Positions 53,557 to 63,490 of a stretch of DNA of 64,000 nt are shown one piece after another. Numbering within the stretch: position 1 is the stretch's first letter; every line of letters begins with the position of its first letter. A program made the position numbers and the translations under genes. Source of the DNA: Thermoplasmata archaeon (GTDB lineage: Archaea; Thermoplasmatota; Thermoplasmata; Thermoplasmatales; Thermoplasmataceae); the NCBI GenBank assembly GCA_021797555.1, contig JAJZZM010000004.1, positions 62,001 to 126,000 of the forward strand. The letters run 5' to 3'. The notes under the pieces were generated by a model. That model worked only from the letters and a program-made list of their open reading frames with translations. It was not told the DNA's origin and made no database searches.

Positions 53557-54828
53557 TTTTGCTATGCTTAATAATTTCAGTGCACCCTCTTCATTTAATT
53601 TTGCATTTAAATATTTCTCACTTATTTTTTTAAGACCTTCATTATAGCCATTTATCATTACACTTATTATATTTACATCAATTTTTGATAATTCCCTTGA
53701 AACTATATCTGTATTTATTTTATCCTCACCATCTGTAATAATTATTATTGTATTCGTTTTTGATGATAATTTGGTATTTTTCAAATCACGTATGGATGTT
53801 ATTAATGCAGTTTCAATGCATGTGCCCTTATTTGCTTCTATGGTTAAAAGCGCATTTATTATATCATATGGGTTATCCATTAATTCATGTGGCCTATTAT
53901 CAAAAAACCTTAAAAAGTATTTTCTATTTTTCATTTTTGCAATCTTGAATAATGAAAGTGCAACAGACCTTGACCATACTGTTTTGTCACCCTCGTACAT
54001 GCTTCCACTTTTATCCAAAAGTATATAATATGCACCTTCACTCAAAAGCATTTTTTCTTTACCTGTAAATCCATTTATTATCCTTGAATAAAATATTTCA
54101 TCAGGCATTGCCAGTTCACGGGATAAAACATTTGATATATGCAGCGTTTTATAATATCCCCCGAGTTCACCCGTATTTGATCTGCTCTTCATTTTTTTTG
54201 TGAATTTGGGCATTATATCAAATAGTTTATTTGCTGTTGAGATAATTTTATCTGCATTTTCGACATTTAACACCCTGTCTGTAAGATCCATCAATTCATC
54301 AAGCGGTATCTCATCTTTATTTGCTAATCTACCACCGGGCTGGTTGGTTTTCATCAACCTTTCTATTTTATCTGCAGTTTCTATTTTCCTTGACGCATCC
54401 TTCATGGCATCGTTTACCATTCCATTCATATCGTTATTTCCTGAATTCTGGTTTTTCTCCTGATTTTTTTTGATATTTTCATTTAATTTTTTTATAAAAT
54501 CTATGCTGTAAAGCATTGATAACTTATCGTTTAACCCGGTGTATATTTTTTCCTTTTTAAATTCATCTGATTTTTCTAATTTTATCATATTATTCCTTAT
54601 ATTTTCAAGGAATCCATTGTTATTTTTTTCATTTTTTATATATGAAAGTGATGAATAATATAAAAAATAAAGGTCTGCGGCTGCAGTTTTCATATTTTCT
54701 TTTATATTGTTATCCACGCTTAAATGTTTTATTATCCTCTCCCTTGTTGTCTTATATATGCTGCTCAATGAATCTATGCCTTTTATATTGCTATTATTTT
54801 TATTATAATATTCATTTAATATATCCAT
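53548..54828 (-). CDS. VWA-domain protein, partner of MoxR ATPase
   Basis: 426 residues. The first 220 are helical, charged and without known domain. The last 190 form a von Willebrand A domain: MIDAS motif LLDKSGSMYEGD (DxSxS), then KGTCIETAL with the conserved Thr and IIIITDGEDK with the last Asp. Proteins of this design work with MoxR AAA+ ATPases as chaperones for assembling or activating metalloenzymes. It starts 1 nt after the MoxR stop, so the pair is surely cotranscribed. Client unknown; respiratory enzymes nearby are candidates (inference). Confidence 0.88.
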   Translation of the reverse strand: MDILNEYYNKNNSNIKGIDSLSSIYKTTRERIIKHLSVDNNIKENMKTAAADLYFLYYSSLSYIKNEKNNNGFLENIRNNMIKLEKSDEFKKEKIYTGLNDKLSMLYSIDFIKKLNENIKKNQEKNQNSGNNDMNGMVNDAMKDASRKIETADKIERLMKTNQPGGRLANKDEIPLDELMDLTDRVLNVENADKIISTANKLFDIMPKFTKKMKSRSNTGELGGYYKTLHISNVLSRELAMPDEIFYSRIINGFTGKEKMLLSEGAYYILLDKSGSMYEGDKTVWSRSVALSLFKIAKMKNRKYFLRFFDNRPHELMDNPYDIINALLTIEANKGTCIETALITSIRDLKNTKLSSKTNTIIIITDGEDKINTDIVSRELSKIDVNIISVMINGYNEGLKKISEKYLNAKLNEEGALKLLSIAKSF

Positions 54829-54829
54829 T

Positions 54830-55996
54830 TTATTTCGCCTTTAATTTTTCATATCTTGAACCTGCATAATCTAAAGAATGATTTATCTTGCTTACTATAT
54901 CCTTATGGTACGGATTATTATCACTGTTTAAGTCAATTTTTATTTTTTCCAGTTTTTTTATGTATACCTGCAGCAAGGTTAATTTATCAAGAACCTGGTT
55001 ATATGGCAAATTCTTATTTATTGAATCCTCTGTATTTTCTATGCACGATTTTGTTTCCTCTATAAGCGTCAGTGCATCATTAATCATCTGTGCATTATTT
55101 TCAAGTTTTGAATCTATTATTGCCGCCTCTATTTTAGGCAAATCCTCCTCATAATCTGCGCTATAACGTAATGCCATGGCAATATCATTTCCTGTTATTT
55201 TATTTGAACCCATCAATATGCTAAAGGCAGAGGCTATTTTTAATAATTTTATTTTTCTTCTGTCACTTAAAAATACATTATTTTCCTCAAGCTGAAATAA
55301 TGCATCTATATAGCGGGTTAAAACTTCATTATCATTATTTCTCATAGTTTCTAATCTTATTACCGCCGCTTCCTGTATATATAATATTTCATTTATATCA
55401 ATCATGGGTTTTTTTGCATCATTGCTGTTCATTAAACTGATGCCATGATCCAGTAAATCAGTTATCAATGTTTTTTCTATATATTTATGGAATACCTTTA
55501 TTGGATACCTGTCATATAATGCCATATCCTCTTCGTCTGTTGATATTTCATTGCTTGCAGAATATATTCCTAATATATTTAGGGATAACATTTTATCGCC
55601 ATTTGGCAGTCTTTTGTTAAGCATTATATCTAACAAGGTATTCCTTATTGCGGAGCTTGCCTTGAATATTTCATCCAGGAATATTATATTTGCATCGGGC
55701 AATTTTCCTTTTGTTATATTTTTATATTCCCCATTTTTTAATGCGTTTATATCTATTGGGCCTAACAATTCCTCCGGTTCTGTAAATTTTGTCAATAAAT
55801 AGTAGAAATATTTTGCATTGATTAATCTGCTCATTGTATCTATTATCGAAGTTTTTGCCGTTCCAGGTGGACCAATTAACAGTGTGGGCTCTCCCGATAT
55901 TAAACCAGCCATAACACCGTTTATTACATCATCCCTGCCAACAAAGTTGTTTGATAGATAATTTTTTATTTCAGAAATCCTGTTTATATCCTTCAT
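54830..55996 (-). CDS. MoxR-type AAA+ ATPase
   Basis: 388 residues, with the MoxR/RavA core in the first 280: Walker A LIGPPGTAKTS near 37-47, Walker B IIFLDEIFKASS, sensor 1 YSASNEI, and the arginine-finger region LYDRYPIKV. The C-terminal 100 residues are helical, as in RavA-like members, and may bind the VWA partner. It forms a two-gene unit with the downstream VWA protein. A MoxR/VWA pair in bacteria supports cofactor insertion or complex assembly; the client here is unknown. Confidence 0.9.
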   Translation of the reverse strand: MKDINRISEIKNYLSNNFVGRDDVINGVMAGLISGEPTLLIGPPGTAKTSIIDTMSRLINAKYFYYLLTKFTEPEELLGPIDINALKNGEYKNITKGKLPDANIIFLDEIFKASSAIRNTLLDIMLNKRLPNGDKMLSLNILGIYSASNEISTDEEDMALYDRYPIKVFHKYIEKTLITDLLDHGISLMNSNDAKKPMIDINEILYIQEAAVIRLETMRNNDNEVLTRYIDALFQLEENNVFLSDRRKIKLLKIASAFSILMGSNKITGNDIAMALRYSADYEEDLPKIEAAIIDSKLENNAQMINDALTLIEETKSCIENTEDSINKNLPYNQVLDKLTLLQVYIKKLEKIKIDLNSDNNPYHKDIVSKINHSLDYAGSRYEKLKAK

Positions 55997-56117
55997 TATT
56001 ATTAATAATTAAAACCATGCAATATAAAGTTTTCTAAATTTAATAAACTATTTTGGCATGAAATGTAAATATTATTATAAAAACTATAATATTTTTATTA
56101 AATTTTGTTAAATAATT

Positions 56118-57272
56118 TCACTGTTTTTTGCTATCGCTGTTTTTTATATTATTATATGCATTTTCAAATAATAGATTTATTCTATTTATATTATCCATAA
56201 TATCCTCTGATTTATCATATTCAAAGTTTGCAGAGAATATATTTGTACCCCCTGTCTTTGATATAAGGTAAACCTTAATTTTATTATCTGACTTATTTAC
56301 ATTTTCTATAATTTTTTCTGCTGGCACATCGGAGTTCAACGTAACCGCCAAAGGATAAACATTATTTACCTTGTTATACTGGTATAATGTATTATTTCCC
56401 ACTGATAACATTTCTGATTTTATATCCCAGTATGCCTTATCTACAATTTCATTTATTTCGGATGTTTTCTTATTTATATCCAAAACATCATCAAATTTAA
56501 TAAAGGCAAGCAGAATATTTGTAGCTCCGGATTTTGCTGATAAATAAATATCTATGTCGCTATTATAATTTTTTACGTATTCTATAATTTTATCCACGGG
56601 AACATCATAATATACTGTAACGCTAACAGGGTAAATATACTTTGATTCCTCCTTATTAAATTCTATAATGACTCCACTGCCAAGAAGTGCAGAATTGGGT
56701 ATGCTTATAATATTATTGTCCTTGGTTAATATCTTTGAAAATAATGTTTTTATGTCTATTATTCTGCCCGTTGTTTCTATGCTCCATATCCATGAATTTA
56801 TGCTTATAATATCACCATATTTCAATGTCCTTGTTGATGTTATAAATATACCTGCTAATAAATTTGATGCTACGGTCTGTACGGCTAAACCTAAAACAAC
56901 ACCGCCAATTGCACTGCCTGCCAGTAATCCTGTTATGTCTACATGGAATACAGATAAAACAAATGCCAGTATAATTATATACATTACTATCCTTATTATT
57001 AATGATATGCCATATAGTTCTCTTCTTGTTGTTGATAATTTGAATTCTATATACCTTATTATCGATCCTGTGACCATAAAGCCGATTATAAGTATTATGG
57101 CTCCACGTACTCCCTCATTTATATAAGTTTCATATGATTTATATGCTGGCAGGAATACCCTTATAAAAAAATCCAGCATGAAACCTATTATTATTGATAA
57201 TATTATACCTATTATTATTTCAATAGCTATTTTTAATAACTCATTTTTTCTCTGTTTAACATTTCTTTGCAT
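56118..57272 (-). CDS. MscS-family mechanosensitive channel
   Basis: 384-residue membrane protein with three or four N-terminal helices and a cytoplasmic C-terminal part. The pore helix TGLLAGSAIGGVVLGLAVQT near 119-138 is the glycine/alanine-packed TM3 of MscS; the beta domain with NNIISIPNSALLG follows. The C-terminal 150 residues have a second beta-alpha unit repeated (VDKIIEYVKN and AEKIIENVNK), longer than basic MscS. It would release solutes on osmotic downshock. Its ATG is immediately next to the serS stop, so the genes are cotranscribed. Confidence 0.85.
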   Translation of the reverse strand: MQRNVKQRKNELLKIAIEIIIGIILSIIIGFMLDFFIRVFLPAYKSYETYINEGVRGAIILIIGFMVTGSIIRYIEFKLSTTRRELYGISLIIRIVMYIIILAFVLSVFHVDITGLLAGSAIGGVVLGLAVQTVASNLLAGIFITSTRTLKYGDIISINSWIWSIETTGRIIDIKTLFSKILTKDNNIISIPNSALLGSGVIIEFNKEESKYIYPVSVTVYYDVPVDKIIEYVKNYNSDIDIYLSAKSGATNILLAFIKFDDVLDINKKTSEINEIVDKAYWDIKSEMLSVGNNTLYQYNKVNNVYPLAVTLNSDVPAEKIIENVNKSDNKIKVYLISKTGGTNIFSANFEYDKSEDIMDNINRINLLFENAYNNIKNSDSKKQ

Positions 57273-58601
57273 TTAATCATCGCCAACTATTCTATCAAAT
57301 CCGGTATACGGTATTAAAACATCAGGGATTTTTATATAATTATCCCTCTGGTAATTTTCAAGTATTGCCACTAAAATTCTTTCTGTGGCAATTGCCGTGC
57401 TGTTCAAGGTATTTACAAATTTATTGCCATCCTTTGTTCTATATTTTATATTCAGTGATCTTGCCTGATAATCGGTGTCGTTTGATGCCGAAACGATTTC
57501 CCTGAATTTTCCCTGTGATGGGTACCATGCCTCTATGTCGTATTTTTTTGCTGCAAGGCTGCCAAGTTCTCCGGAACATATATTTACAATTCTGTATGGT
57601 ATTTCCAAACTTTTATAGATATCCTCAGAATTTTTTACAAGTTCATCAAAGAAATCCCATGAATCTTCTGGTTTACAGAATATAAACTGCTCTATTTTAT
57701 TGAACTGGTGTACCCTGAATATGCCTTTGGTATCCTTGCCATGTGCACCGGCCTCCCTTCTAAAGCATGGAGAAACGCCGGAAACTCTTATTGGCAGTTC
57801 ATCCTCATTTAATATTTCATTTGAGAGCATTGATGCCAATGGGTGCTCTGCCGTTGCTATTAAATATAAGTCATCGCCTTCTATTTTATATAATGACTCC
57901 TTAAAAGTTTCAATGTCGGTGGCACCAGACATTGAAGAATAATTTATCATAAATGGCGGCTCCATTACTGTAAAATTTCTCTGTGATAAAAAGTCAACGG
58001 CATAGTTAATTAAAGCAAGTTCTAACTTAAATAACCTGTTTTTCAGAAAATAAAATCTGGATCCTGCTATTTTGCCCGCCCTTTCAATATCTGCTAAATT
58101 ATATTTATTTAATAAATCTAAATGGCCCTCGGGTTTTTCATCTAATATTTCATAATTATCTGAATTGCCACTATTTTTTTTAAAATAATCAAGGTCTTCG
58201 TTATATACCCTTGCTTTGCCATAATAACGTATAAACTGGCTATTTTCATCTCCTGAGCATATAGGTACATTTTTATCTAATAAGTTAGGTATTAGCCTAA
58301 TAATTTTATTCCTCTCTTCCTCTATATTTTTCTGTTCTATGGATAATTTATTTATATTGTCATTAATTGCTTCAACACTGTTTTTTAAATCATTTATATT
58401 TTCATTATTTTTCATCTTTTTTGCGATTTCCATTGTTATATTATTTTTATCATGCTTTAAATTGTTCAATACTTTTAGGTTTTCCCTCCATTTTTCATCA
58501 AGTTCAAAAAATTTGTCCAGTATTTTTGTATCGAATCCTCTGGCCCTGCAGGAAGCGTAAAATATTTTTTTATCGGACCTTAATAACTTTATATCTATCA
58601 T
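57273..58601 (-). CDS. serS: SerS, seryl-tRNA synthetase
   Basis: 442-residue class II synthetase of the common (not the rare methanogenic) type. A long alpha-helical arm at 30-110 binds the tRNA; the catalytic core holds ATAEHPLAS, motif 2 CFRREAGAHGKDTKGIFRVHQF, and motif 3 NSTAIATERILVAILENYQ in which Arg binds ATP. Length and order of motifs are normal. It is followed directly by mscS. The 69-nt gap to dphB is A/T rich and could hold its promoter. Confidence 0.96.
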   Translation of the reverse strand: MIDIKLLRSDKKIFYASCRARGFDTKILDKFFELDEKWRENLKVLNNLKHDKNNITMEIAKKMKNNENINDLKNSVEAINDNINKLSIEQKNIEEERNKIIRLIPNLLDKNVPICSGDENSQFIRYYGKARVYNEDLDYFKKNSGNSDNYEILDEKPEGHLDLLNKYNLADIERAGKIAGSRFYFLKNRLFKLELALINYAVDFLSQRNFTVMEPPFMINYSSMSGATDIETFKESLYKIEGDDLYLIATAEHPLASMLSNEILNEDELPIRVSGVSPCFRREAGAHGKDTKGIFRVHQFNKIEQFIFCKPEDSWDFFDELVKNSEDIYKSLEIPYRIVNICSGELGSLAAKKYDIEAWYPSQGKFREIVSASNDTDYQARSLNIKYRTKDGNKFVNTLNSTAIATERILVAILENYQRDNYIKIPDVLIPYTGFDRIVGDD

Positions 58602-58670
58602 GTTCTATCATAAATATAAGAAGTGTATTTTATTTTTATGTTTCATTAGATGGTCAATAAAAATATTTTA

Positions 58671-59435
58671 TTATAACATTATTTTACAGAATAAATTTAT
58701 AAACTCTTTTTCCTTGTCATTTAATTCTGATGGCAGAATTATTGATGCAGGGGAGCCACTTATTTTATTTTTTATTGCAGTTCCAACATCTGTATATATT
58801 ATCTGCTCATCTGTACTGGCTATTTTAGTTCCTATTATTATTTTAGTATTATCATTTATTAAATTTTTATTTTTTTTATTTTCCATATAGCTAAGTATCT
58901 GAATTCCGTAATATGGGTCCATTGTTTTATTATCCTTTAAATCCAGTAATAATAAGGTATGCATTTTATTTTCGTAATTGTTATAAATTTTATCGTAAAC
59001 GCTCAAGGGGAAAAAATTTTCATGTATATATGGTATAGATACTATCTGCCCGAATTTATAATTAAATAAACCTGTTTTTGATACAAATGCAGTTATTATA
59101 GACGCATTTTCATAAATTTTTACATCTATACTGTTTTTTAGTGCTTCTTCCCTTATTTCATTGTGTGTTGTTGCAGATAATGCATCCCCTGTTACTATCA
59201 ATGAAACATTTTTTTTAGATGAGTTTTCAATTATCCCATTGGTATTCTCCATGAAATTCCTGTCTGCACCTATTACCTTCTTGCCTGTTATTATATTTAA
59301 ATAATTTAATGTGTTTTCAGGAGAAACCGATGTATATGTTTCAAAATATATTATATCTGAATTTTTTAAAACATCAAATTCCTCCAAAGTTAAACTTTTA
59401 ACTCCACGCAATCCAAGACCTATTATATTTAACAT
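58671..59435 (-). CDS. dphB: DphB, diphthine synthase
   Basis: 254-residue SAM methyltransferase in diphthamide formation on elongation factor 2, an archaeal and eukaryal pathway. It belongs to the tetrapyrrole methylase fold, with IIGLGLRGVKSLTLEEFD, IYFETYTS, GDALSATTH and TLLLLDLK as family marks. It can be mistaken for the corrin methyltransferases above, but GLGLRG and ETYTS are specific. Its ATG overlaps the eno stop by one base (TAATG), so the two are coupled. Confidence 0.94.
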   Translation of the reverse strand: MLNIIGLGLRGVKSLTLEEFDVLKNSDIIYFETYTSVSPENTLNYLNIITGKKVIGADRNFMENTNGIIENSSKKNVSLIVTGDALSATTHNEIREEALKNSIDVKIYENASIITAFVSKTGLFNYKFGQIVSIPYIHENFFPLSVYDKIYNNYENKMHTLLLLDLKDNKTMDPYYGIQILSYMENKKNKNLINDNTKIIIGTKIASTDEQIIYTDVGTAIKNKISGSPASIILPSELNDKEKEFINLFCKIML

Positions 59436-60643
59436 TACTGAATCAAATCCCCCTCAATTCTTATTACTTCATTTAATTTTGCCAATCTTTCACCGCCGAT
59501 AGTCCCTGTTTTTATTAATTTTGAATTAAAACCAGTTGCCAAATGCGCTATGAAATCATCTGTTGTCTCGCCACTTCTATGTGATACAACCGTATCCATT
59601 TTATTTTTTGTAGCAAGTTTTACCGATGTAACAGTATCAGATAATGTACCTATTTGATTTACTTTAATTAAAACTGCATTGGTTGATTTTAATTCTATGC
59701 CTTTTTTGATTCTTTCCGGGTTTGTTGTATATAAATCATCACCCACAATTAATGCATTGTTTCCTATTTTTTTTGTAATTTCCGCAAAACCTTCGAAATC
59801 CTGATCATACAATGGGTCCTCTATGAAATAAAAATTATGTTCCTTATTTAGTGAAACTGCAAAATCTATCTGTTCATCCCTTGATTTATTTCCATTTTTG
59901 TATACATATTTACCATTTTCATAGAATGAATCCGATGCAAAATCAACGCCCACTAATATTTTTATATTGTTCTCCTTTGATATTTCCGATGCGGCCGATT
60001 TTAATATATCTATTGCTTCTTCATCTGAAATATCTGCACTCCATGCCTTTTCATCACCCAATCCAACACTCTGCCCCTTCAATTTTTCTGATAATTTTTC
60101 GCCTACCCTTCTATGGACTAATATATTGTTATATACAGATTCAAAAAATGTTTTGCCCTGTGAAGAAACTAAAAATTCCTGGATGGTTGTGCCATTTTTT
60201 GCATGCTTGCCTCCACCTATAATGTTTCCAATAGGCCGTGGTATTTTAGGATTTAATCCACCGACATATCTATATAATGGAATGTTTAAATATTTTGAAA
60301 CTGCTTTTGCATTTGCAATTGATAATGCCGTTGCTAAATTTCCACCCATAGCAGAAAAATTATCCGTGCCATCTATTTCATGCAGTAATGTATCAAAATT
60401 CTTCTGTGCCATTGCATTGAAACCAATTATTGCATTTCTTACATTCTTATTGTAAAATTCTATACTCTTATCTATATTATTATCCGGATATGCCATTACC
60501 TCTGTTTTTCCTGTACTTGCACCTGCAGGTGCCGAGCATGTGCCACTAATATTGCCAATGTATACTGTTACTTCTACTGCCTGATTACCTCTGGAATCAA
60601 AAATTTTTCTTATCCCGGATCCGGTTATTTCCATATTATTCAT
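59435..60643 (-). CDS. eno: Enolase
   Basis: 402-residue glycolytic/gluconeogenic enzyme converting 2-phosphoglycerate and phosphoenolpyruvate. [13 protein letters not shown] near the start, [11 protein letters not shown] (metal Glu/Asp), [26 protein letters not shown] (base Lys) and [16 protein letters not shown] are complete. The length is slightly short of the 420-430 usual for enolases. ATG 60643 or an ATG three codons downstream (MEITGSG) may be used. Divergent from proC with about 90 nt between starts. Confidence 0.96.
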   Translation of the reverse strand: MNNMEITGSGIRKIFDSRGNQAVEVTVYIGNISGTCSAPAGASTGKTEVMAYPDNNIDKSIEFYNKNVRNAIIGFNAMAQKNFDTLLHEIDGTDNFSAMGGNLATALSIANAKAVSKYLNIPLYRYVGGLNPKIPRPIGNIIGGGKHAKNGTTIQEFLVSSQGKTFFESVYNNILVHRRVGEKLSEKLKGQSVGLGDEKAWSADISDEEAIDILKSAASEISKENNIKILVGVDFASDSFYENGKYVYKNGNKSRDEQIDFAVSLNKEHNFYFIEDPLYDQDFEGFAEITKKIGNNALIVGDDLYTTNPERIKKGIELKSTNAVLIKVNQIGTLSDTVTSVKLATKNKMDTVVSHRSGETTDDFIAHLATGFNSKLIKTGTIGGERLAKLNEVIRIEGDLIQ

Positions 60644-60704
60644 ATAGCACTAATTACTATTTCAATAAAAATTTATCCATATAAACATTTTAAAATACAG
60701 TAAA

Positions 60705-60715
60705 ATAATATATTG
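60705..60715 (+). promoter_or_regulatory. TATA-like box for proC
   Basis: ATAATATATTG lies about 20-29 nt before the proC ATG at 60734, with no Shine-Dalgarno. Leaderless initiation at 60734 is favoured, excluding the TTG at 60713. Confidence 0.4.
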
Positions 60716-60733
60716 TTTAGTCATTATTATACT

Positions 60734-61516
60734 ATGAAAGTATCAATTATTGGTGTTGGAACAATAGGCAAATCAATAGCAGAGGCGATAAATAAGGATT
60801 TTGATGTTTCATTGAGTTCCGGTTCATTTGAAAAATTAAAGGCATGGAATAATAAATATAAAATATTCGACAATAATATCGACAATTCTGAATATGGAGA
60901 GATAATAATACTGGCAATAAGGCCCGGCATTGCGGGAAAGATTTTAAATGAAATTAAAAATAATGTAAAAAATAAAATGGTAATATCCTTTATGGCCGGA
61001 ATAAAAATTGATTATATTAAACAATATTTAACTGATTCAATAATTGTAAGGGCAATGCCAAATATACCCATATTAATAAAAAAATCTGTAACAGCATACT
61101 GTTATGATAATATAGACAATGCCTCGCTTACAAACGTTAAAAAAATATTATCCAAGCTTGGAACATATGTAGAAATAGATGAGAATTACATAGATGCCGT
61201 AACAGGCTTAAGTGGCAGTGGCCCTGCATTTGTTTCTATAATGGTGGATTCCATGATAAATGCAGGAATATATTTGGGCATACCAAAGGATCAGGCAAGG
61301 GAATTGGCAATTAATACATTTTCAAGCACACTGGAATTATTGAATAAAAAAAATATGTCACCATCGGATTTAAGGGATGAGGTTATGACCCCCGGTGGAA
61401 CCACGGTAGCCGGAATATATGAACTTGAAAAGGGAAATATTAGAACGGCTATTACAGATGCAGTTGCAGCTTCATATAAAAAATCTAAGGAAATAAGTGA
61501 GAAATTATATAAATAA
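60734..61516 (+). CDS. proC: ProC, pyrroline-5-carboxylate reductase
   Basis: 260-residue last enzyme of proline synthesis. VSIIGVGTIGKSIAEA is the NADPH loop; SFMAGIKIDYIK and RAMPNIPILI follow; TGLSGSGPAFVSIM and VMTPGGTTVAGIYELE are the C-terminal signature. Start chosen at ATG 60734, which puts Met just before VSIIGVG; a TTG seven codons upstream is not needed. Single gene, convergent with the small membrane proteins of the cytochrome operon, with 26 nt between stops. Confidence 0.95.
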   Translation: MKVSIIGVGTIGKSIAEAINKDFDVSLSSGSFEKLKAWNNKYKIFDNNIDNSEYGEIIILAIRPGIAGKILNEIKNNVKNKMVISFMAGIKIDYIKQYLTDSIIVRAMPNIPILIKKSVTAYCYDNIDNASLTNVKKILSKLGTYVEIDENYIDAVTGLSGSGPAFVSIMVDSMINAGIYLGIPKDQARELAINTFSSTLELLNKKNMSPSDLRDEVMTPGGTTVAGIYELEKGNIRTAITDAVAASYKKSKEISEKLYK

Positions 61517-61542
61517 AAATTATAATAAATTTATTTAAAAAT

Positions 61543-61770
61543 TTATATGTCTTCCTGGCTGAATCCTATTATTAATAATATAAATCCAATAAATGTAAAG
61601 AAGAATGATACCCAGCTTCCAAGCTGATGCGGCCCTATACTTGGGTCATACCTTGGAAACATATCGTAGTCAAGAAATGTTGGTATAGATATTATTAAAA
61701 ATATTATTCCGGTTCCTATTAAATATTTAGAGCTTTTTTTCATTTCCCTTATTTTATCCATTATCATCAT
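61543..61770 (-). CDS. Small membrane protein of the Rieske/cytochrome b operon, 75 aa
   Basis: Two hydrophobic helices, GTGIIFLIISIPTFL and SFFFTFIGFILLIIGF, joined by a polar loop with three prolines (DMFPRYDPSIGP). A basic N-terminus suggests the inside-facing end. No cofactor ligands are recognised. Its ATG overlaps the stop of the preceding gene by 4 nt, so it is translated as the last gene of the set. Probably an accessory subunit; function unknown. Confidence 0.7.
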   Translation of the reverse strand: MMIMDKIREMKKSSKYLIGTGIIFLIISIPTFLDYDMFPRYDPSIGPHQLGSWVSFFFTFIGFILLIIGFSQEDI

Positions 61771-62105
61771 ATTAAAGCCACCCCCAGTGCTATGAATGTA
61801 AAGGCATATAATATCAATGGCGTTATAACTGTTCTATTTGATATTTTTCCGTTTTTGCTTCTATTATGCATTAACGATAATAAATATAGTATTATTGATA
61901 ATGCTATAAATGCCAGTGCTATTACCAGCAGGCCTTCCATGTAAACACCAAAATTCCCGAATACCGGTGACACCATTGTATATGGGTGTTCATGATACAT
62001 CTCACCTATGGGCTTTATCAGTACCGCATATAAAATAAACGGTACACTTCCGAATAAGTAAATTATCATAGAATAATAATATAGGTATACTGATTTTTTA
62101 TCCAT
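61767..62105 (-). CDS. Membrane protein of the cytochrome b operon, 112 aa
   Basis: Three hydrophobic helices separated by loops containing HEHPYTMV and SLMHNRSKNGK. The His-x-His in the first loop is the only metal-like pair seen, too weak for an assignment. It begins 1 nt after the stop of the 64-residue protein and ends in a 4-nt overlap with the 75-residue protein. A GGAG-rich leader (GGAGAGGG) precedes its ATG. Likely a subunit of the same oxidoreductase. Confidence 0.72.
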   Translation of the reverse strand: MDKKSVYLYYYSMIIYLFGSVPFILYAVLIKPIGEMYHEHPYTMVSPVFGNFGVYMEGLLVIALAFIALSIILYLLSLMHNRSKNGKISNRTVITPLILYAFTFIALGVALI

Positions 62106-62106
62106 T

Positions 62107-62301
62107 TTAAACCCTCTCCTTTATTGTTTTTTGCATTATTAAAAACACTATCGCAGCAAACAGAAATAAATTTATAACCAGTGTTATTGTCCATGCCCTC
62201 TCATATCTAAATGGATGTACCTGTGTAAAATACCACATTACCGGATCAACAACAACCAACTGTATTATGCCTATTATATATATTATATTTTTAGTCTCCA
62301 T
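62107..62301 (-). CDS. Small membrane protein of the cytochrome b operon, 64 aa
   Basis: Two hydrophobic helices, IIYIIGIIQLVVVDPVMWYF and ITLVINLFLFAAIVFLIM. The ATG at 62301 is inside the last codons of the cytochrome b gene, with GGTGAT 4 nt before it; an in-frame TTG at 62325 is not preferred. No ligand residues. It resembles the short subunits that stabilise cytochrome b in other quinol oxidases only in size and position. Confidence 0.7.
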   Translation of the reverse strand: METKNIIYIIGIIQLVVVDPVMWYFTQVHPFRYERAWTITLVINLFLFAAIVFLIMQKTIKERV

Positions 62302-63481
62302 TGAAATCACCATCCTTTTTTGCAAATCTCATTGCATATACAGGCAGGAAAGAAACAAGCGTTATTGCCCACCACATATATTCAGTTAATAACCTTGTCT
62401 GTGTTAATCCTGGTTGCGAATATCCCCATATTGTCATAACAGAGATTCCTATAAGTAGATATATCCCAAATGCTGTAATCCATGGTCTTTCAAGTACACC
62501 TTTTTTATGATATCTGTCTATAAACGGTATTATAAGCATGAATATTAATATGCCAATAATTAACGGTACGCCACCTGTGCTTAAACCATATCCGGCAACA
62601 TCCATCAGTTTGTATACCGATGTTATATACCAGTCAGGAACAGGGAAAGTGCCGTATGCCAGTGATCCATAGGCAAGGGTCAGCGTCTGCGGGAATGTTG
62701 CAGAAAATATTAAAACTATTCCTATTAATATTATTGCTGAAAACACTGCATATAATAGGTTTGTCGGGAACCATGGTATCATTTTACCTTTTTCAACTTT
62801 TTCACTTGCTAATCCTGATCTTTCAAAAAGCATAAAATGTGCAGCAAATATGGCAAGCATTAGTGTTGATAATACGGCTACATGCAATGCTAATAAATGT
62901 GAAAATGTTGCCGTTGTTGTGTAATTGCCAACTATTATAGCCTCAATCCAGTTTATAAGTGCTCCCGGCAATATCCTTCCAATAACGCTTCTCTGCATGA
63001 ATAATAATCCTATATGCAGGGCTGCCATTGCTATTGCTGTATTTGCTAACATATACCCAAGAATGGCGGTTAATACCGTTAACAGAAATAAAAACACACC
63101 AAGAATCCACTGTAGCCACCTAAATTTACCCTTATATGAACCAACAAACCACTGCCTCATCATATGGAAATATACTAAACCAATCATTGTGTATGCCATA
63201 TATAAATGTGAAGTTAATATAATATGGCCAAATGGCACATTATTTATTATATACTGTGTGGAAGCATATGGGTCTACCTGGCTATAATAGAAGAATAATA
63301 TTATGCCTGTTACTATCTGGTATATTAATGCAGTGGCAACCCACGCACCCGTCCACTCATCTATTCTATAGCCCTTTTTTGTAACTGATTTAAAACCCAG
63401 CTTATATGTTCCTTCAGGCAAATCCTTTTCTTCCTTCATTAAATCGGTAATATTATAATTGTTTTCCTCAGTTTTTTCCAT
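62291..63481 (-). CDS. Cytochrome b of a Rieske/cytochrome b quinol oxidase
   Basis: 396-residue membrane protein with about nine helices. The four haem ligands are H92 and H106 in helix B and H200 and H215 in helix D. Helix D spacing of 15 is that of cytochrome b6 rather than mitochondrial b (14). VPDWYITSVYKL near 281-292 holds the quinol-site PDWY (PEWY) motif, so b6 and subunit IV parts are in one chain. It reduces the partner Rieske protein by oxidising quinol. It begins 9 nt after the Rieske stop. Confidence 0.9.
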   Translation of the reverse strand: MEKTEENNYNITDLMKEEKDLPEGTYKLGFKSVTKKGYRIDEWTGAWVATALIYQIVTGIILFFYYSQVDPYASTQYIINNVPFGHIILTSHLYMAYTMIGLVYFHMMRQWFVGSYKGKFRWLQWILGVFLFLLTVLTAILGYMLANTAIAMAALHIGLLFMQRSVIGRILPGALINWIEAIIVGNYTTTATFSHLLALHVAVLSTLMLAIFAAHFMLFERSGLASEKVEKGKMIPWFPTNLLYAVFSAIILIGIVLIFSATFPQTLTLAYGSLAYGTFPVPDWYITSVYKLMDVAGYGLSTGGVPLIIGILIFMLIIPFIDRYHKKGVLERPWITAFGIYLLIGISVMTIWGYSQPGLTQTRLLTEYMWWAITLVSFLPVYAMRFAKKDGDFNGD

Positions 63482-63490
63482 CTATACCAC

